Shown here piece after piece: positions 1-7,295 of a DNA stretch of 33,943 nt (within the stretch, counting starts at the first letter, position 1; every line of letters starts with the position of its first letter). The position numbers and the translations under genes are program-made. Under the pieces are notes generated by a model that worked only from the letters and a program-made list of their open reading frames with translations, did not search any database and was not told where the DNA came from. The stretch is taken from NCBI GenBank assembly GCA_014859065.1, contig JACUUU010000006.1, positions 1 through 33,943 on the forward strand, read 5' to 3'. Origin of the DNA: Anaerolineales bacterium. GTDB lineage: Bacteria; Chloroflexota; Anaerolineae; Anaerolineales; UBA4823.

Positions 1-33
1 ATAGAAATCTCTCAATATTATAAAATTTTTGGC

Positions 34-429
34 TCATTCAACGAGGTCATCACTAGCTTCGCCCAATCCATAAACACCTGCTTTCAGCACTTTTAACGAA
101 AGTAATGCGCATTTCAAGCGAACTGGACCAAGTTCAATCCCTAACAAATCAAGAATATCTTCTTTTGTTAGCTTCTTGATTTCATCCAAATGCTTACCGA
201 TGACCTCTTCAAGCAACAAATCTGCTGAGGCTTGAGATATTGCACAACCTTGCCCGCTGAACGCTGCTTCAACCACCTTTTCTTGTCCATCAATGCGAAG
301 ATCTATGCGTATATGGTCTCCACACAGAGGGTTGTCATCTTCAAAGCTGATGTCATGCGGATCCAGCTCTCCACGGTAGTGCGGCTGTTGAAATCGATCC
401 AAAATAAGTTCTCGATATAAATCATCCAT
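34..429 (-). CDS. sufU: SufU-type Fe-S assembly sulfur-transfer protein
   Basis: This 131-aa protein belongs to the IscU/NifU-N family. The conserved ligands are visible: C36 and D38 in NPLCGD, C62 in GQGCAIS and C107 in RLKCALL. This C-D-C-C set matches the zinc site of SufU proteins, which take persulfide sulfur from SufS and pass it to the SufBCD scaffold. It is the last gene of the minus-strand suf operon, 60 bp after sufS, and the pairing of sufS with sufU (and no SufE) fits a Bacillus-like SUF system. The ATG start has no strong Shine-Dalgarno. A scaffold role as in IscU is the alternative, but the operon context favours sulfur transfer. Bases 1-33 beyond the stop show no gene or clear terminator. 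Confidence 0.92.
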   Translation of the reverse strand: MDDLYRELILDRFQQPHYRGELDPHDISFEDDNPLCGDHIRIDLRIDGQEKVVEAAFSGQGCAISQASADLLLEEVIGKHLDEIKKLTKEDILDLLGIELGPVRLKCALLSLKVLKAGVYGLGEASDDLVE

Positions 430-489
430 ATTGATTGTTCAGTGAATAAATTTATGATTTATTAAGTCGCGGCAATGTCCTAATCGTTT

Positions 490-1740
490 CTAAGATTTGA
501 ACAGCGTCTTAACTTTATAGATTCCATCAACCAATCGGTCAACTTCATCTATTTTGTTATAAAGGTAAAAACTCGCTCTCACAGTAGCTGGGACCTGAAA
601 TTTTTCATGCAAAGGCATCGCACAATGATGGCCAGCTCTAACAGCAATACCATCTCGATCTAGAACTTGAGATACATCATGAGCATGCACACCTTGTAAA
701 ATAAATGATGCCACACCACATTTATGAGCTGCTGGGCGTCCAAAAACAGCTATACCTGGAATCTCTTCCAACCTTTCAAGCGCATAATGAATAATTTCCT
801 TCTCGTGAGCTGTAATTGCTTCCATACTGATGTTCTGTAAATACGCAACTGCAGCACTTAATCCTATAGCTTCACCAATCGCAGGTGTTCCAGCCTCAAA
901 TTTATGCGGAATCTCATTTGGCACAAAACTACGCAGCTTTACTCGTTTGATCATGTCACCCCCTCCCAGGAATGGGGGGATTGACTCTAAGATCGATTTG
1001 CGACCATAAAGGACTCCGATCCCAGTTGGTCCACACATTTTATGCCCTGAAAATGCCATAAAATCAACATCAAGATCTTGCACATCGACTTTGTAATGTG
1101 GCACTGATTGGGCAGCGTCAAGCATTGTGATCGCGCCAACATCGTGAGCCATTTTGATGATATCTTTCGCCGGGTTGATTGTTCCTAATACATTTGAAAC
1201 ATGCGTAAATGCCACTAATTTCGGCGTTAAGGATAGTAATCGCTGGTATTCATCTAAATCCAGTAATCCATCTGGTGTAACTGTAATGAACTCCAACTTT
1301 AAATCAAACTCAGTAGCTAACATTTGCCAGGGAACGAGATTTGAATGGTGTTCCATCTCAGTCAAGATAACGACATCACCCCTATGTAAGTTCGTCCTTC
1401 CCCATGTTTGGGCAACCAAATTTATGGACTCAGTTGTATTCCGGGTGAATATCACCTGCCGCGGCGTTTGTGCACCCAGGAAATTTGCAATGTTAGCCCT
1501 GGCAAGTTCGTACTGAGCGGTTGCCTCTTCCGCTAAAGTATGGATGCCTCGATGTATGTTAGCATTTGATTGACTATAATACCTGGTTACTGCTTCAATT
1601 ACCTGGCGCGGTTTTTGTGAAGTTGCCGTAGAATCTAAATACACCAACGGTACACCAGGTCGTACTTCGCGCGCTAATATTGGGAAGTCTTGCCGCACAA
1701 GGTCTACATTATATGTAATCGCTGGGACTGTCGCGCTCAT
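490..1740 (-). CDS. sufS: Cysteine desulfurase SufS
   Basis: This is a PLP-dependent group II cysteine desulfurase of about 416 aa that takes sulfur from cysteine to form an enzyme persulfide. The PLP lysine lies in SGHKMCGPTG and the catalytic cysteine near the C-terminus in RAGHHCAMP; both match the SufS/CsdA class. The ORF track begins 35 codons earlier, but that stretch overlaps the upstream gene and looks non-family. The ATG at 1740 (MSATVPAITYNVDLVRQ) lies one base after the stop of the upstream gene (TAA-A-ATG), with AAGG a little upstream, so I chose it. The gene sits between the 97-aa unknown gene and sufU, consistent with co-translation. Confidence 0.95.
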   Translation of the reverse strand: MSATVPAITYNVDLVRQDFPILAREVRPGVPLVYLDSTATSQKPRQVIEAVTRYYSQSNANIHRGIHTLAEEATAQYELARANIANFLGAQTPRQVIFTRNTTESINLVAQTWGRTNLHRGDVVILTEMEHHSNLVPWQMLATEFDLKLEFITVTPDGLLDLDEYQRLLSLTPKLVAFTHVSNVLGTINPAKDIIKMAHDVGAITMLDAAQSVPHYKVDVQDLDVDFMAFSGHKMCGPTGIGVLYGRKSILESIPPFLGGGDMIKRVKLRSFVPNEIPHKFEAGTPAIGEAIGLSAAVAYLQNISMEAITAHEKEIIHYALERLEEIPGIAVFGRPAAHKCGVASFILQGVHAHDVSQVLDRDGIAVRAGHHCAMPLHEKFQVPATVRASFYLYNKIDEVDRLVDGIYKVKTLFKS

Positions 1741-1741
1741 T

Positions 1742-2035
1742 TTAGCGGACCTTAGGTCGTGTCTTTCTTCTTTTCCGTACTGGATGGCGAATATTCGATG
1801 AATTCTTTGGCACCCATAATACATGATCTGGCACCATCCATCCATCGGTTAGGTACACGTTTTTTTGGAATTGCACTGCAATCATTTTCGGATCGACTTG
1901 TGCAACAGTGCCAGTCAGCCAATCCCGAATCCTCTCTCCCTCTTCATTCTCGTGATCGCAATATACTTCTACCACATCTCCAACTTTGTAGACCTCATTT
2001 TGATCAGGAGCGCTTGTAAAAAAAAGATCTGTCAA
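1742..2035 (-). CDS. Unknown 97-aa basic-tailed SH3-like protein in the suf operon
   Basis: I do not recognise this as a named SUF component. The body (KVGDVVEVYCDH...WLTGTVAQVDPKMIAVQF...DGWMVPDHVLWVP) reads like a small all-beta SH3/Tudor-like barrel, followed by a very basic tail (RKRRKTRPKVR) that could contact nucleic acid or an acidic partner. The ORF track starts at a TTG at 2047, but that codon is part of the Shine-Dalgarno (TTGGAGG). A second TTG at 2035 is five bases after GGAGG and is the better start. It is preceded by its own predicted promoter and ends one base before sufS, so it should be co-translated with sufS-sufU. Function is unknown; a fold-based adaptor role is only a guess. 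Confidence 0.75.
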   Translation of the reverse strand: MTDLFFTSAPDQNEVYKVGDVVEVYCDHENEEGERIRDWLTGTVAQVDPKMIAVQFQKNVYLTDGWMVPDHVLWVPKNSSNIRHPVRKRRKTRPKVR

Positions 2036-2061
2036 TTCCGCCTCCAATTTCGCTTAGATCT

Positions 2062-2090
2062 AATATAAACTGATTTGTTAAAATTATCAA
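2062..2090 (-). promoter_or_regulatory. Internal suf promoter
   Basis: Read on the minus strand there is TTGATA, a 17-bp spacer and TATATT, five of six matches to each sigma70 element. The predicted transcription start is near 2055, about 20 nt before the TTG start of the 97-aa gene and just before its GGAGG. It would drive the 97-aa gene, sufS and sufU separately from sufCBD. Confidence 0.6.
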
Positions 2091-2092
2091 GA

Positions 2093-2117
2093 ATCATTGA
2101 TCCTCCCATCCAATGAT
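2093..2117. repeat. Inverted repeat upstream of the internal suf promoter
   Basis: Perfect 7-bp arms ATCATTG and CAATGAT are separated by 11 bases. The repeat lies directly upstream of the predicted -35 of the internal suf promoter. It could be an operator or a weak hairpin in the sufD-97-aa gap; there is no U-tract, so a terminator is unlikely. Confidence 0.35.
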
Positions 2118-2171
2118 CCTCGTTTCTCAATTTAAATCATCTAAACCATTGCACCTTATAACTAATCTAAA

Positions 2172-3533
2172 TCATCCTTGTAGTTTCCTTGAGATCGCTC
2201 CTTCTAACCGGGAGCGGACTCCTTCCAAAGGTATCCTTTGCATAATGGGATCAAAAAACCCTTCGACGATTAAACGAACAGATTCCTGGTAGGGGATACC
2301 CCGGCTCCTCAAGTAAAAAATTTCATTTGGATCAATTTTACCAACAGTGGCACCATGAGTACAGCGGACATCATCAGCCATTATTTCCAATCCAGGAATA
2401 GAATCGGCACGAGCTTTTGGACTAAGCACTAAATTCCGGTTCGCTTGATATCCATCGGTTTTTTGAGCTCCCGGAGCTACATAGATCATTCCCTGCCATA
2501 CAGAACGGCTGTTACCTTTCAATGCTCCTTTGAACAATAGATCACTAGTTGTGCTTTCTGCAAAATGATTTTGCTGTGTGTCATGATCCAGGTGCTGCCG
2601 GCCGTCGGAAAAGTAAAAACCAGACATGCGCCCATTCGCGCCCTCCCCGATTAAATCTAAATCGGAAAAATTCTTTGTCAACCTACTTCCAACTGCGCCG
2701 AAGATCCAATCCAAATTACCATTTGCACCTACCCGTGCACGTTCATGACTGAAATTCCATACACGCTCACCCCATGATTGAAGCTCGACAAACCGCAAAT
2801 TTGCCCCTGCCCCAACGTGAATCTCAACAACACCTGAATGTAACGTTTGACCACCAGACTCGGACGATGAGGCTGCTTCATGTAAATAAGTAAGGGAGGC
2901 ACCATCCTCCAGCCATACCATCACGTGTGAGAAATGCGCTAAGTCAGTCCCAGGACCCCAAAGAATGCTGTGAAGAGGCATCTCGACCTGTAAACCTTTT
3001 GGAATGTAAACCAAAACACCATTTTGAGATAAAGCAGAAGCTAAAGCAGCAAATTTGCCCTCATCATATTTTACTGTCTGGCCAATGATATGGGCAAGAA
3101 TTTCCGAGTATTCACGTTCAGCTGTTCTGAGGTCTGTGAAAACAACCCCTTCGGCAGAAAGATCTTCATTCAGATTAACCTCGACCCCTCCAGGCACCAT
3201 AACAATTTGACCACCATACTTATCACCTGCCAGTGGGTCAAGCAAACCTTTTGGTACTGGTGGGAGATTCTTTAAATCATCCGACAGAGGAATTCTGAAT
3301 GTGTGTGCGTCCAGTCCTCTCAGATCAGTGCGTCGCCATGGTTCATCAGATGGATTAGGCATTGGGAGGGATTCATATGATTCCCAGGCGCGCTTTCGGT
3401 ATTCTCTTAAATAAGAAGGGCTCCTATCATCTCCTTTAATACCCGGGATCATTTCTCGGGTAAATTGAAATTCTCTTGCAATCTTCCGCCCTGCATTACG
3501 CTGTTTCGTTGTAACAACAATCCGTTCTTTCAT
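2172..3533 (-). CDS. sufD: Fe-S scaffold subunit SufD
   Basis: This 453-aa protein belongs to the SufB/SufD beta-helix family. The C-terminal motif RCTHGATVGKID carries the Cys and His that in E. coli SufD (C358, H360) help form the nascent cluster with SufB. The N-terminal part has the usual EPWRRTDLRGL segment. The sequence is clearly diverged from the neighbouring sufB, as expected for paralogues that act as a heterodimer on SufC. The gene starts 18 bp after sufB. No strong Shine-Dalgarno is seen at the ATG at 3533; internal Met28 is an alternative start because the conserved part begins after it. A 120-bp gap with an internal promoter follows. Confidence 0.95.
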   Translation of the reverse strand: MKERIVVTTKQRNAGRKIAREFQFTREMIPGIKGDDRSPSYLREYRKRAWESYESLPMPNPSDEPWRRTDLRGLDAHTFRIPLSDDLKNLPPVPKGLLDPLAGDKYGGQIVMVPGGVEVNLNEDLSAEGVVFTDLRTAEREYSEILAHIIGQTVKYDEGKFAALASALSQNGVLVYIPKGLQVEMPLHSILWGPGTDLAHFSHVMVWLEDGASLTYLHEAASSSESGGQTLHSGVVEIHVGAGANLRFVELQSWGERVWNFSHERARVGANGNLDWIFGAVGSRLTKNFSDLDLIGEGANGRMSGFYFSDGRQHLDHDTQQNHFAESTTSDLLFKGALKGNSRSVWQGMIYVAPGAQKTDGYQANRNLVLSPKARADSIPGLEIMADDVRCTHGATVGKIDPNEIFYLRSRGIPYQESVRLIVEGFFDPIMQRIPLEGVRSRLEGAISRKLQG

Positions 3534-3551
3534 ATTATATTCTGTACCATC

Positions 3552-4958
3552 CTACCCAATTGAACCTTCCATCTGAAGTTGTATGAGCCGGTTCATCTCT
3601 ATCGCATATTCCATGGGCAACTCCTTCACTAATGGTTCGATGAATCCAGACACAATCATGTTGAGGGCGTCTTCTTCATTCAAACCGCGACTCATCAAGT
3701 AAAAAAGTTGTTCCTCTCCAATCTTCGACACTGAAGCCTCATGCCCTATCGACACATCCTCATCATCGATCTCAATATATGGATAGGTGTCCGATCGAGA
3801 ATTAGGATCCAACAGAAGCGCATCGCAAACCACATTGGATCGGGAGTTGCTTGCCCCTTTATGAACCTTCAATAACCCCCGATAAGAAGCTCTCCCATTA
3901 TTCATGCTGATTGATTTGGATGTTATCTTACTGCTTGTGTCTGGAGCTACATGGATGACTTTTCCACCGGTATCCTGGTGCTGCCCAGTCGTAGCAAAAG
4001 CCATTGACAAAATCTCGCCATGCGCACCTTGACCAACCAGATAGCAGGATGGATATTTCATGGTCAGTTTCGAGCCCAAATTAGCATCGACCCACTCCAT
4101 GGAAGCATTTTCGTTGACAATCGCTCTCTGGGTGACCAAGTTGTACATATTATTGGACCAGTTTTGGATGGTTGTGTAGCGCATCCGCGCGCCTTTTTTC
4201 ACTACAATCTCGATCACTCCACTGTGAAAAGAATCGGTAGTATAAATAGGAGCAGTACATCCCTCCACATAATGTGCCTGAGAGCCTTCATCCGCAATAA
4301 TCAAAGTCCGTTCGAATTGACCTGCATCTGCTGTATTCATGCGGAAATAAGCCTGGAGAGGTAATTCCACATTGACGCCAGGGGGAATGTACACGAACGA
4401 ACCACCAGACCAAACCGCGCTGTTTAAGGCAGCAAATTTATTATCTTCTATGGGTATTACAGTGCCAAAATATTGCCGGAATAGGTCAGGGTGTTCCCTC
4501 AAGCCATCTTCAATGCTCTTAAATATCACCCCGGATTTGCTCAGTCGCTCGTGAATGCTGTGGTAAACCATCTCTGATTCGTACTGAGCGCCGACACCAG
4601 CCAGGAACTTTCGCTCTGCTTCTGGAATGCCTAGTTTTTCAAAAGTATTTTTTATCGTCTCAGGTACATCATCCCAGGAACGACTTTCCTTCTCTGTTGG
4701 TTTTGTATAGAAGAAAATTTCATCTAAGTTTAGACCAGACAGATCACCACCCCACTGAGGCATAGGCCTTTTGAGAAAGTGATCGAGAGCTTTCAAGCGG
4801 AATTCAAGCATCCACTCCGGCTCATTTTTCATCCTCGAAATTTCTGTAACTACTTCGCGATCAAGACCTTTGCGCGTCTTAAAAACATAGGTGTCGGGAT
4901 CACGAAAGCCATATTTATATTCACCAATACCTTCCAATATTTTTGCATCAGAACTCAT
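3552..4958 (-). CDS. sufB: Fe-S scaffold subunit SufB
   Basis: This is the cluster-assembly scaffold, 468 aa from the chosen start. The C-terminal region reads [21 protein letters not shown], then [21 protein letters not shown], very close to Bacillus-type SufB. As in that group, the Cys equivalent to E. coli C405 is absent and a conserved Cys lies slightly earlier in VVCDALL. The ORF track begins at a TTG 15 codons upstream; the ATG at 4958 has a clear GGAGGT just before it and begins [18 protein letters not shown], typical for the family, so I use it. It sits between sufC and sufD in the minus-strand operon. Confidence 0.96.
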   Translation of the reverse strand: MSSDAKILEGIGEYKYGFRDPDTYVFKTRKGLDREVVTEISRMKNEPEWMLEFRLKALDHFLKRPMPQWGGDLSGLNLDEIFFYTKPTEKESRSWDDVPETIKNTFEKLGIPEAERKFLAGVGAQYESEMVYHSIHERLSKSGVIFKSIEDGLREHPDLFRQYFGTVIPIEDNKFAALNSAVWSGGSFVYIPPGVNVELPLQAYFRMNTADAGQFERTLIIADEGSQAHYVEGCTAPIYTTDSFHSGVIEIVVKKGARMRYTTIQNWSNNMYNLVTQRAIVNENASMEWVDANLGSKLTMKYPSCYLVGQGAHGEILSMAFATTGQHQDTGGKVIHVAPDTSSKITSKSISMNNGRASYRGLLKVHKGASNSRSNVVCDALLLDPNSRSDTYPYIEIDDEDVSIGHEASVSKIGEEQLFYLMSRGLNEEDALNMIVSGFIEPLVKELPMEYAIEMNRLIQLQMEGSIG

Positions 4959-5013
4959 ATTACCTCCAAATTCATAGCTTCCCATCAATTCGTCGATACA
5001 CAATTAATTATTT

Positions 5014-5784
5014 TCAAGCCATTGTCTCGCTCTTCTGACGCAGCCAGTCGTACCCGTGTTCTTCTAAATGTAAAGCTAAATCTGGCCCTCCCGATTCAAC
5101 GATTTTGCCATCCATCATGATATGAACAAAATCAGGTTTTATATAATTCAATATTCTCTGGTAATGGGTAATAACCAACACACCTAAGTCAGTGCTCTGC
5201 AATGAGTTAATCCCGTCTGAAACGATGCGAAGGGCATCGATGTCTAAACCAGAGTCTGTTTCATCCAAAATGGCAATCTCAGGTTCAAGTGCAGCTAATT
5301 GGAGGATCTCAGCCCGTTTCTTTTCCCCACCAGAAAAGCCTTCATTAAGATAGCGGCCAGCAAATGAGTGATCCATTTTCAGGTTATCCATCTTCTCTTT
5401 CAACATCCGCCGAAATTCAGGGATAGGAATACCTTTATCTTCATCATTGCTTGCTTTCCGTTTAGCATTGATGGCTGTTCTTAAGAAATTGGCGACTGTT
5501 ACACCTGGAATGGCAACTGGATATTGAAATGCAAGGAAGATGCCCAAATTTGCGCGTTCATCTGGCTCCAAATCAAGGACATTCTGACCTTTGAAAACCA
5601 CCTCTCCATCAGTGACCTTGTAGTTGGGGTGGCCCATCAACACATAAGCTAATGTTGACTTTCCTGTGCCATTTGGCCCCATCAAGGCATGAACCTCCCC
5701 TTTTCTGATTTTCAGATCCAAGCCACGGATAATCTCCTGGTCATTAATTGTTGCGTGCAAATTGCGAATTACTAACTCAGACAT
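5014..5784 (-). CDS. sufC: Fe-S assembly ATPase SufC
   Basis: This 256-aa ABC-type ATPase powers SufBD remodelling during cluster assembly. Walker A is GPNGTGKST (about residues 36-44), the ABC signature is FSGGEKKR, and Walker B is IAILDETDSGLD with the SufC-typical DETDSGLD. It has no membrane segments and acts in the cytosol. It is the first gene of the minus-strand suf operon, with AAGGAG about 12 bases before the ATG. The roughly 80-nt leader from the predicted start site contains two inverted repeats likely to be operators. Confidence 0.97.
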   Translation of the reverse strand: MSELVIRNLHATINDQEIIRGLDLKIRKGEVHALMGPNGTGKSTLAYVLMGHPNYKVTDGEVVFKGQNVLDLEPDERANLGIFLAFQYPVAIPGVTVANFLRTAINAKRKASNDEDKGIPIPEFRRMLKEKMDNLKMDHSFAGRYLNEGFSGGEKKRAEILQLAALEPEIAILDETDSGLDIDALRIVSDGINSLQSTDLGVLVITHYQRILNYIKPDFVHIMMDGKIVESGGPDLALHLEEHGYDWLRQKSETMA

Positions 5785-5803
5785 TTATAAATTTAACTCC
5801 TTA

Positions 5804-5817
5804 GATTGGTTGCAATC
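5804..5817. repeat. Short inverted repeat in the sufC leader
   Basis: Arms GATTG and CAATC are separated by four bases (GTTG). It lies just before the sufC Shine-Dalgarno, 5 bp from the larger operator candidate. The half-site resembles that operator but the spacing differs by two bases, so it may be a degenerate second site or chance. Confidence 0.3.
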
Positions 5818-5821
5818 ATAA

Positions 5822-5839
5822 CGATTGAATTGTCAATCG
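5822..5839. promoter_or_regulatory. Candidate SufR operator O1
   Basis: Perfect 7-bp inverted repeat CGATTGA-ATTG-TCAATCG. It falls about 25-42 bases downstream of the predicted suf start site, where a bound protein would block elongation or clearance. The ATTGA-N4-TCAAT core is repeated at 5970-5987 with different flanks, which argues for a real site. Assignment to the adjacent SufR-like protein is inferred from proximity. Confidence 0.6.
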
Positions 5840-5870
5840 ATAATAAGTTGATTTTGATTTACCTGATGCA

Positions 5871-5899
5871 ATTATAGCAGGACGCCTTTATTAAGTCAA
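5871..5899 (-). promoter_or_regulatory. Main suf operon promoter
   Basis: Read on the minus strand: TTGACT, 17-bp spacer, TATAAT. This is five of six and six of six to the sigma70 consensus with ideal spacing. The predicted start is near 5864, giving an 80-nt leader before sufC. The -35 itself overlaps a TCAAT half-site on the plus strand. Confidence 0.75.
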
Positions 5900-5906
5900 T
5901 ATTTAG

Positions 5907-5925
5907 GATAATTATCTAATATATT
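5907..5925 (+). repeat. 19-bp direct repeat, copy 1 (GATA..TATC element)
   Basis: GATAATTATCTAATATATT. Its first ten bases are a perfect palindrome (GATAATTATC). Copy 2 at 5995-6013 differs at one base. Copy 1 lies just upstream of the suf operon -35. The GATAAT/ATTATC pattern resembles Fur-family half-sites, but this is only a resemblance. Confidence 0.6.
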
Positions 5926-5969
5926 TTATCTTCCCCAAATTTTTTACACAATCTAATTTTAGCAAAGAT

Positions 5970-5987
5970 TTATTGATCAGTCAATAA
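5970..5987. promoter_or_regulatory. Candidate SufR operator O2
   Basis: Perfect 7-bp inverted repeat TTATTGA-TCAG-TCAATAA. It has the same ATTGA-N4-TCAAT core and spacing as O1, and lies about 25 bp upstream of the sufR -35. Two sites of equal geometry flanking the divergent promoters suggest repression of both, possibly with looping. Confidence 0.6.
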
Positions 5988-5994
5988 TATTTAC

Positions 5995-6013
5995 GATATT
6001 TATCTAATATATT
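5995..6013 (+). repeat. 19-bp direct repeat, copy 2
   Basis: GATATTTATCTAATATATT, identical to copy 1 except for one base. The last 14 bases match perfectly. It runs into the -35 (TTGACA) of the predicted sufR promoter, so a protein bound here would compete with RNA polymerase. Confidence 0.6.
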
Positions 6014-6040
6014 GACAGAATAATTTGCCTATGTTACACT
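6012..6040 (+). promoter_or_regulatory. sufR promoter
   Basis: TTGACA, 17-bp spacer, TACACT: a perfect -35 and four of six at the -10. The predicted start is near 6047, giving a leader of about 70 nt that contains the GTTGAGA/TCTCAAC stem-loop. Confidence 0.65.
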
Positions 6041-6066
6041 AACTTTACCTTTATTAGCAGAGTTCG

Positions 6067-6097
6067 GTTGAGAATGAACATGATTGTTTCTCTCAAC
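6067..6097 (+). repeat. Stem-loop in the sufR leader
   Basis: Perfect arms GTTGAGA and TCTCAAC with a 17-base loop, inside the predicted sufR 5' leader. The GTTG...CAAC ends recall the CAAC/GTTG half-sites reported for cyanobacterial SufR, but the spacing is far longer, so an RNA hairpin is as likely as an operator. Confidence 0.4.
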
Positions 6098-6118
6098 TAC
6101 AACCACATGTAATAAATT

Positions 6119-6796
6119 GTGAGCGACATAATGTTAAACGGTACTTCTCCTACAACCCGAGAAAGAATACTTCTTAACTTGTTACGTCAACGGCAATGTA
6201 CCATTAATGAACTAGCAAAAGCGGTCGAGATCAATCCAATCTCTGTGCGCCACCACATAACGCGCCTTGAAGCAGATGGGCTGGTTGTATCTGAAGAACA
6301 ACGCCATGGGGTGGGTAGACCCCGGAAAGTTTATTTACTTTCAGAAGCTGGTCTCGAACACTTTCCGACTCGTTACTTGCGGCTAACAATCCGTCTCCTT
6401 CAGCAGCTAAAGGACCATATGCCTACCGAGTTGGTCAGCAAGTTATTTACAGATATGGCCAACGACATTGCGGAGGATTACGCTAAGTCAATGCCCGGAA
6501 TTAATTTGTCCCTTGAACAGCGTTTAGAGCTAGTTAAAGACGTTTTGATTAATGAAGGTTTCAATGTTGAGTGGGAACTAAAAGACGATAGATATCACAT
6601 ACGCGAGATAAGCTGTCCATATCTTCACATTGGACAGAATCATCCAGAGGTCTGTCGGGTTGACCAAACACTTATCTCTTCATTGCTGAATGTACCAGTA
6701 GAAAAAATCCAATGTATATTAGATGGTGACTCTCACTGTACGTATGTAATCCCAAATGAGGAACGTGAATTGATCCAAACGGAGAACTCCACATGA
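6119..6796 (+). CDS. sufR: SufR-like Fe-S-sensing transcriptional regulator
   Basis: This 225-aa protein has an N-terminal winged helix-turn-helix (TINELAKAVEINPISVRHHITRLEADGLV, then the wing GVGRPRKVYLLSE) and a C-terminal cysteine cluster: C166-x12-C179-x19-C199-x7-C207, in SCPYLHIGQNHPEVC...QCILDGDSHC. SufR proteins hold an Fe-S cluster through such cysteines and repress suf when cluster supply is adequate. The divergent position next to sufCBD and the two shared operators support that role. The start is GTG at 6119; an in-frame ATG four codons later at 6131 is possible because neither has a clear Shine-Dalgarno. It overlaps the SufT gene by four bases (ATGA). The last two cysteine spacings differ from what I recall for cyanobacterial SufR. 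Confidence 0.85.
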   Translation: MSDIMLNGTSPTTRERILLNLLRQRQCTINELAKAVEINPISVRHHITRLEADGLVVSEEQRHGVGRPRKVYLLSEAGLEHFPTRYLRLTIRLLQQLKDHMPTELVSKLFTDMANDIAEDYAKSMPGINLSLEQRLELVKDVLINEGFNVEWELKDDRYHIREISCPYLHIGQNHPEVCRVDQTLISSLLNVPVEKIQCILDGDSHCTYVIPNEERELIQTENST

Positions 6797-7134
6797 GTGA
6801 CAACGGACAACATGTTATTTGGCAAGCTGATAGTACCAATCCGCATCTCGCTGAAAGCACACGTGAAGCGCTTCGGCAAGTCATCGATCCAGAAATAGGT
6901 TTAAATGTCATCGAATTAGGTTTAATTCGTGATTTAATCATCGAAGAAGAAAGCGCTCATCTAGTAATGATAATGACCACACCATTTTGTCCGTATGCGC
7001 CAGCGTTATTAGAGATGAGTAGGCAACGCGCCGAAGAAGCTCTTGGACGTCCCACAACAATTGAAATTGGCGCCGAGATGTGGGAGCCAACAATGATGGA
7101 AGAAGGTGCCGGTGGCGATTGGGGATTATTCTAA
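6793..7134 (+). CDS. SufT/DUF59-type Fe-S assembly protein
   Basis: This 113-aa protein belongs to the MIP18/PaaD/SufT (DUF59) family. The hallmark DPEIGLNVIELGLIRDL is present, as is the family cysteine in TTPFCPYAPALLE. Such proteins help mature Fe-S enzymes or repair clusters. Its ATG overlaps the stop of the SufR-like gene (ATGA), so the two are translationally coupled and share regulation with the suf system. A PaaD role in phenylacetate metabolism is unlikely here because no paa genes are nearby. The C-terminal GAGGDWGLF tail is glycine-rich and short. Confidence 0.85.
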   Translation: MSDNGQHVIWQADSTNPHLAESTREALRQVIDPEIGLNVIELGLIRDLIIEEESAHLVMIMTTPFCPYAPALLEMSRQRAEEALGRPTTIEIGAEMWEPTMMEEGAGGDWGLF

Positions 7135-7154
7135 GCTAACAAACATCGATATCA

Positions 7155-7169
7155 GTTACTTAAAGTAAC
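7155..7169. repeat. Palindrome after sufT
   Basis: GTTACTT-A-AAGTAAC, perfect 7-bp arms, 20 bp past the sufT stop. There is no U-tract after it, so it is more like an operator or a processing site than an intrinsic terminator. Confidence 0.35.
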
Positions 7170-7207
7170 CTATCCAAACCGATTTATTTGTGTTAAACTT
7201 CTACAGT

Positions 7208-7228
7208 AGCCACGCGCACAGCGTGGCT
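7208..7228 (+). promoter_or_regulatory. Hairpin in the rpsF upstream region
   Basis: Perfect 8-bp GC-rich stem AGCCACGC / GCGTGGCT with loop GCACA, followed by TTACTTTCC. It is either a weak terminator for sufR-sufT or part of an rpsF leader; a CCG follows shortly after, and S6:S18-binding leaders have a required CCG, but I cannot show the required bulge structure. No convincing promoter for rpsF was found in this gap. Confidence 0.4.
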
Positions 7229-7295
7229 TACTTTCCGCTTCTGGAGATTAACACTTAATCGATCAGGGGCAATCCCAAGGAAAGGAGGTCATCCC

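Larger units (their letters stand above)
5785..6118. promoter_or_regulatory. Divergent suf/sufR control region (334 bp)
   Basis: This AT-rich gap holds no plausible gene. It contains a promoter for each flanking gene, two inverted repeats of identical layout (ATTGA-N4-TCAAT), a smaller inverted repeat near sufC, a 19-bp direct repeat with one mismatch placed next to each promoter, and a 7-bp-arm stem-loop in the sufR leader. Each is listed separately. The layout is what an autoregulated Fe-S-sensing repressor next to its target operon would need. Confidence 0.7.

Noticed and set aside
1741-1845. N-terminal extension of SufS in the ORF track
   Set aside because: It overlaps the 97-aa gene, is not family-like, and a good ATG lies at 1740.
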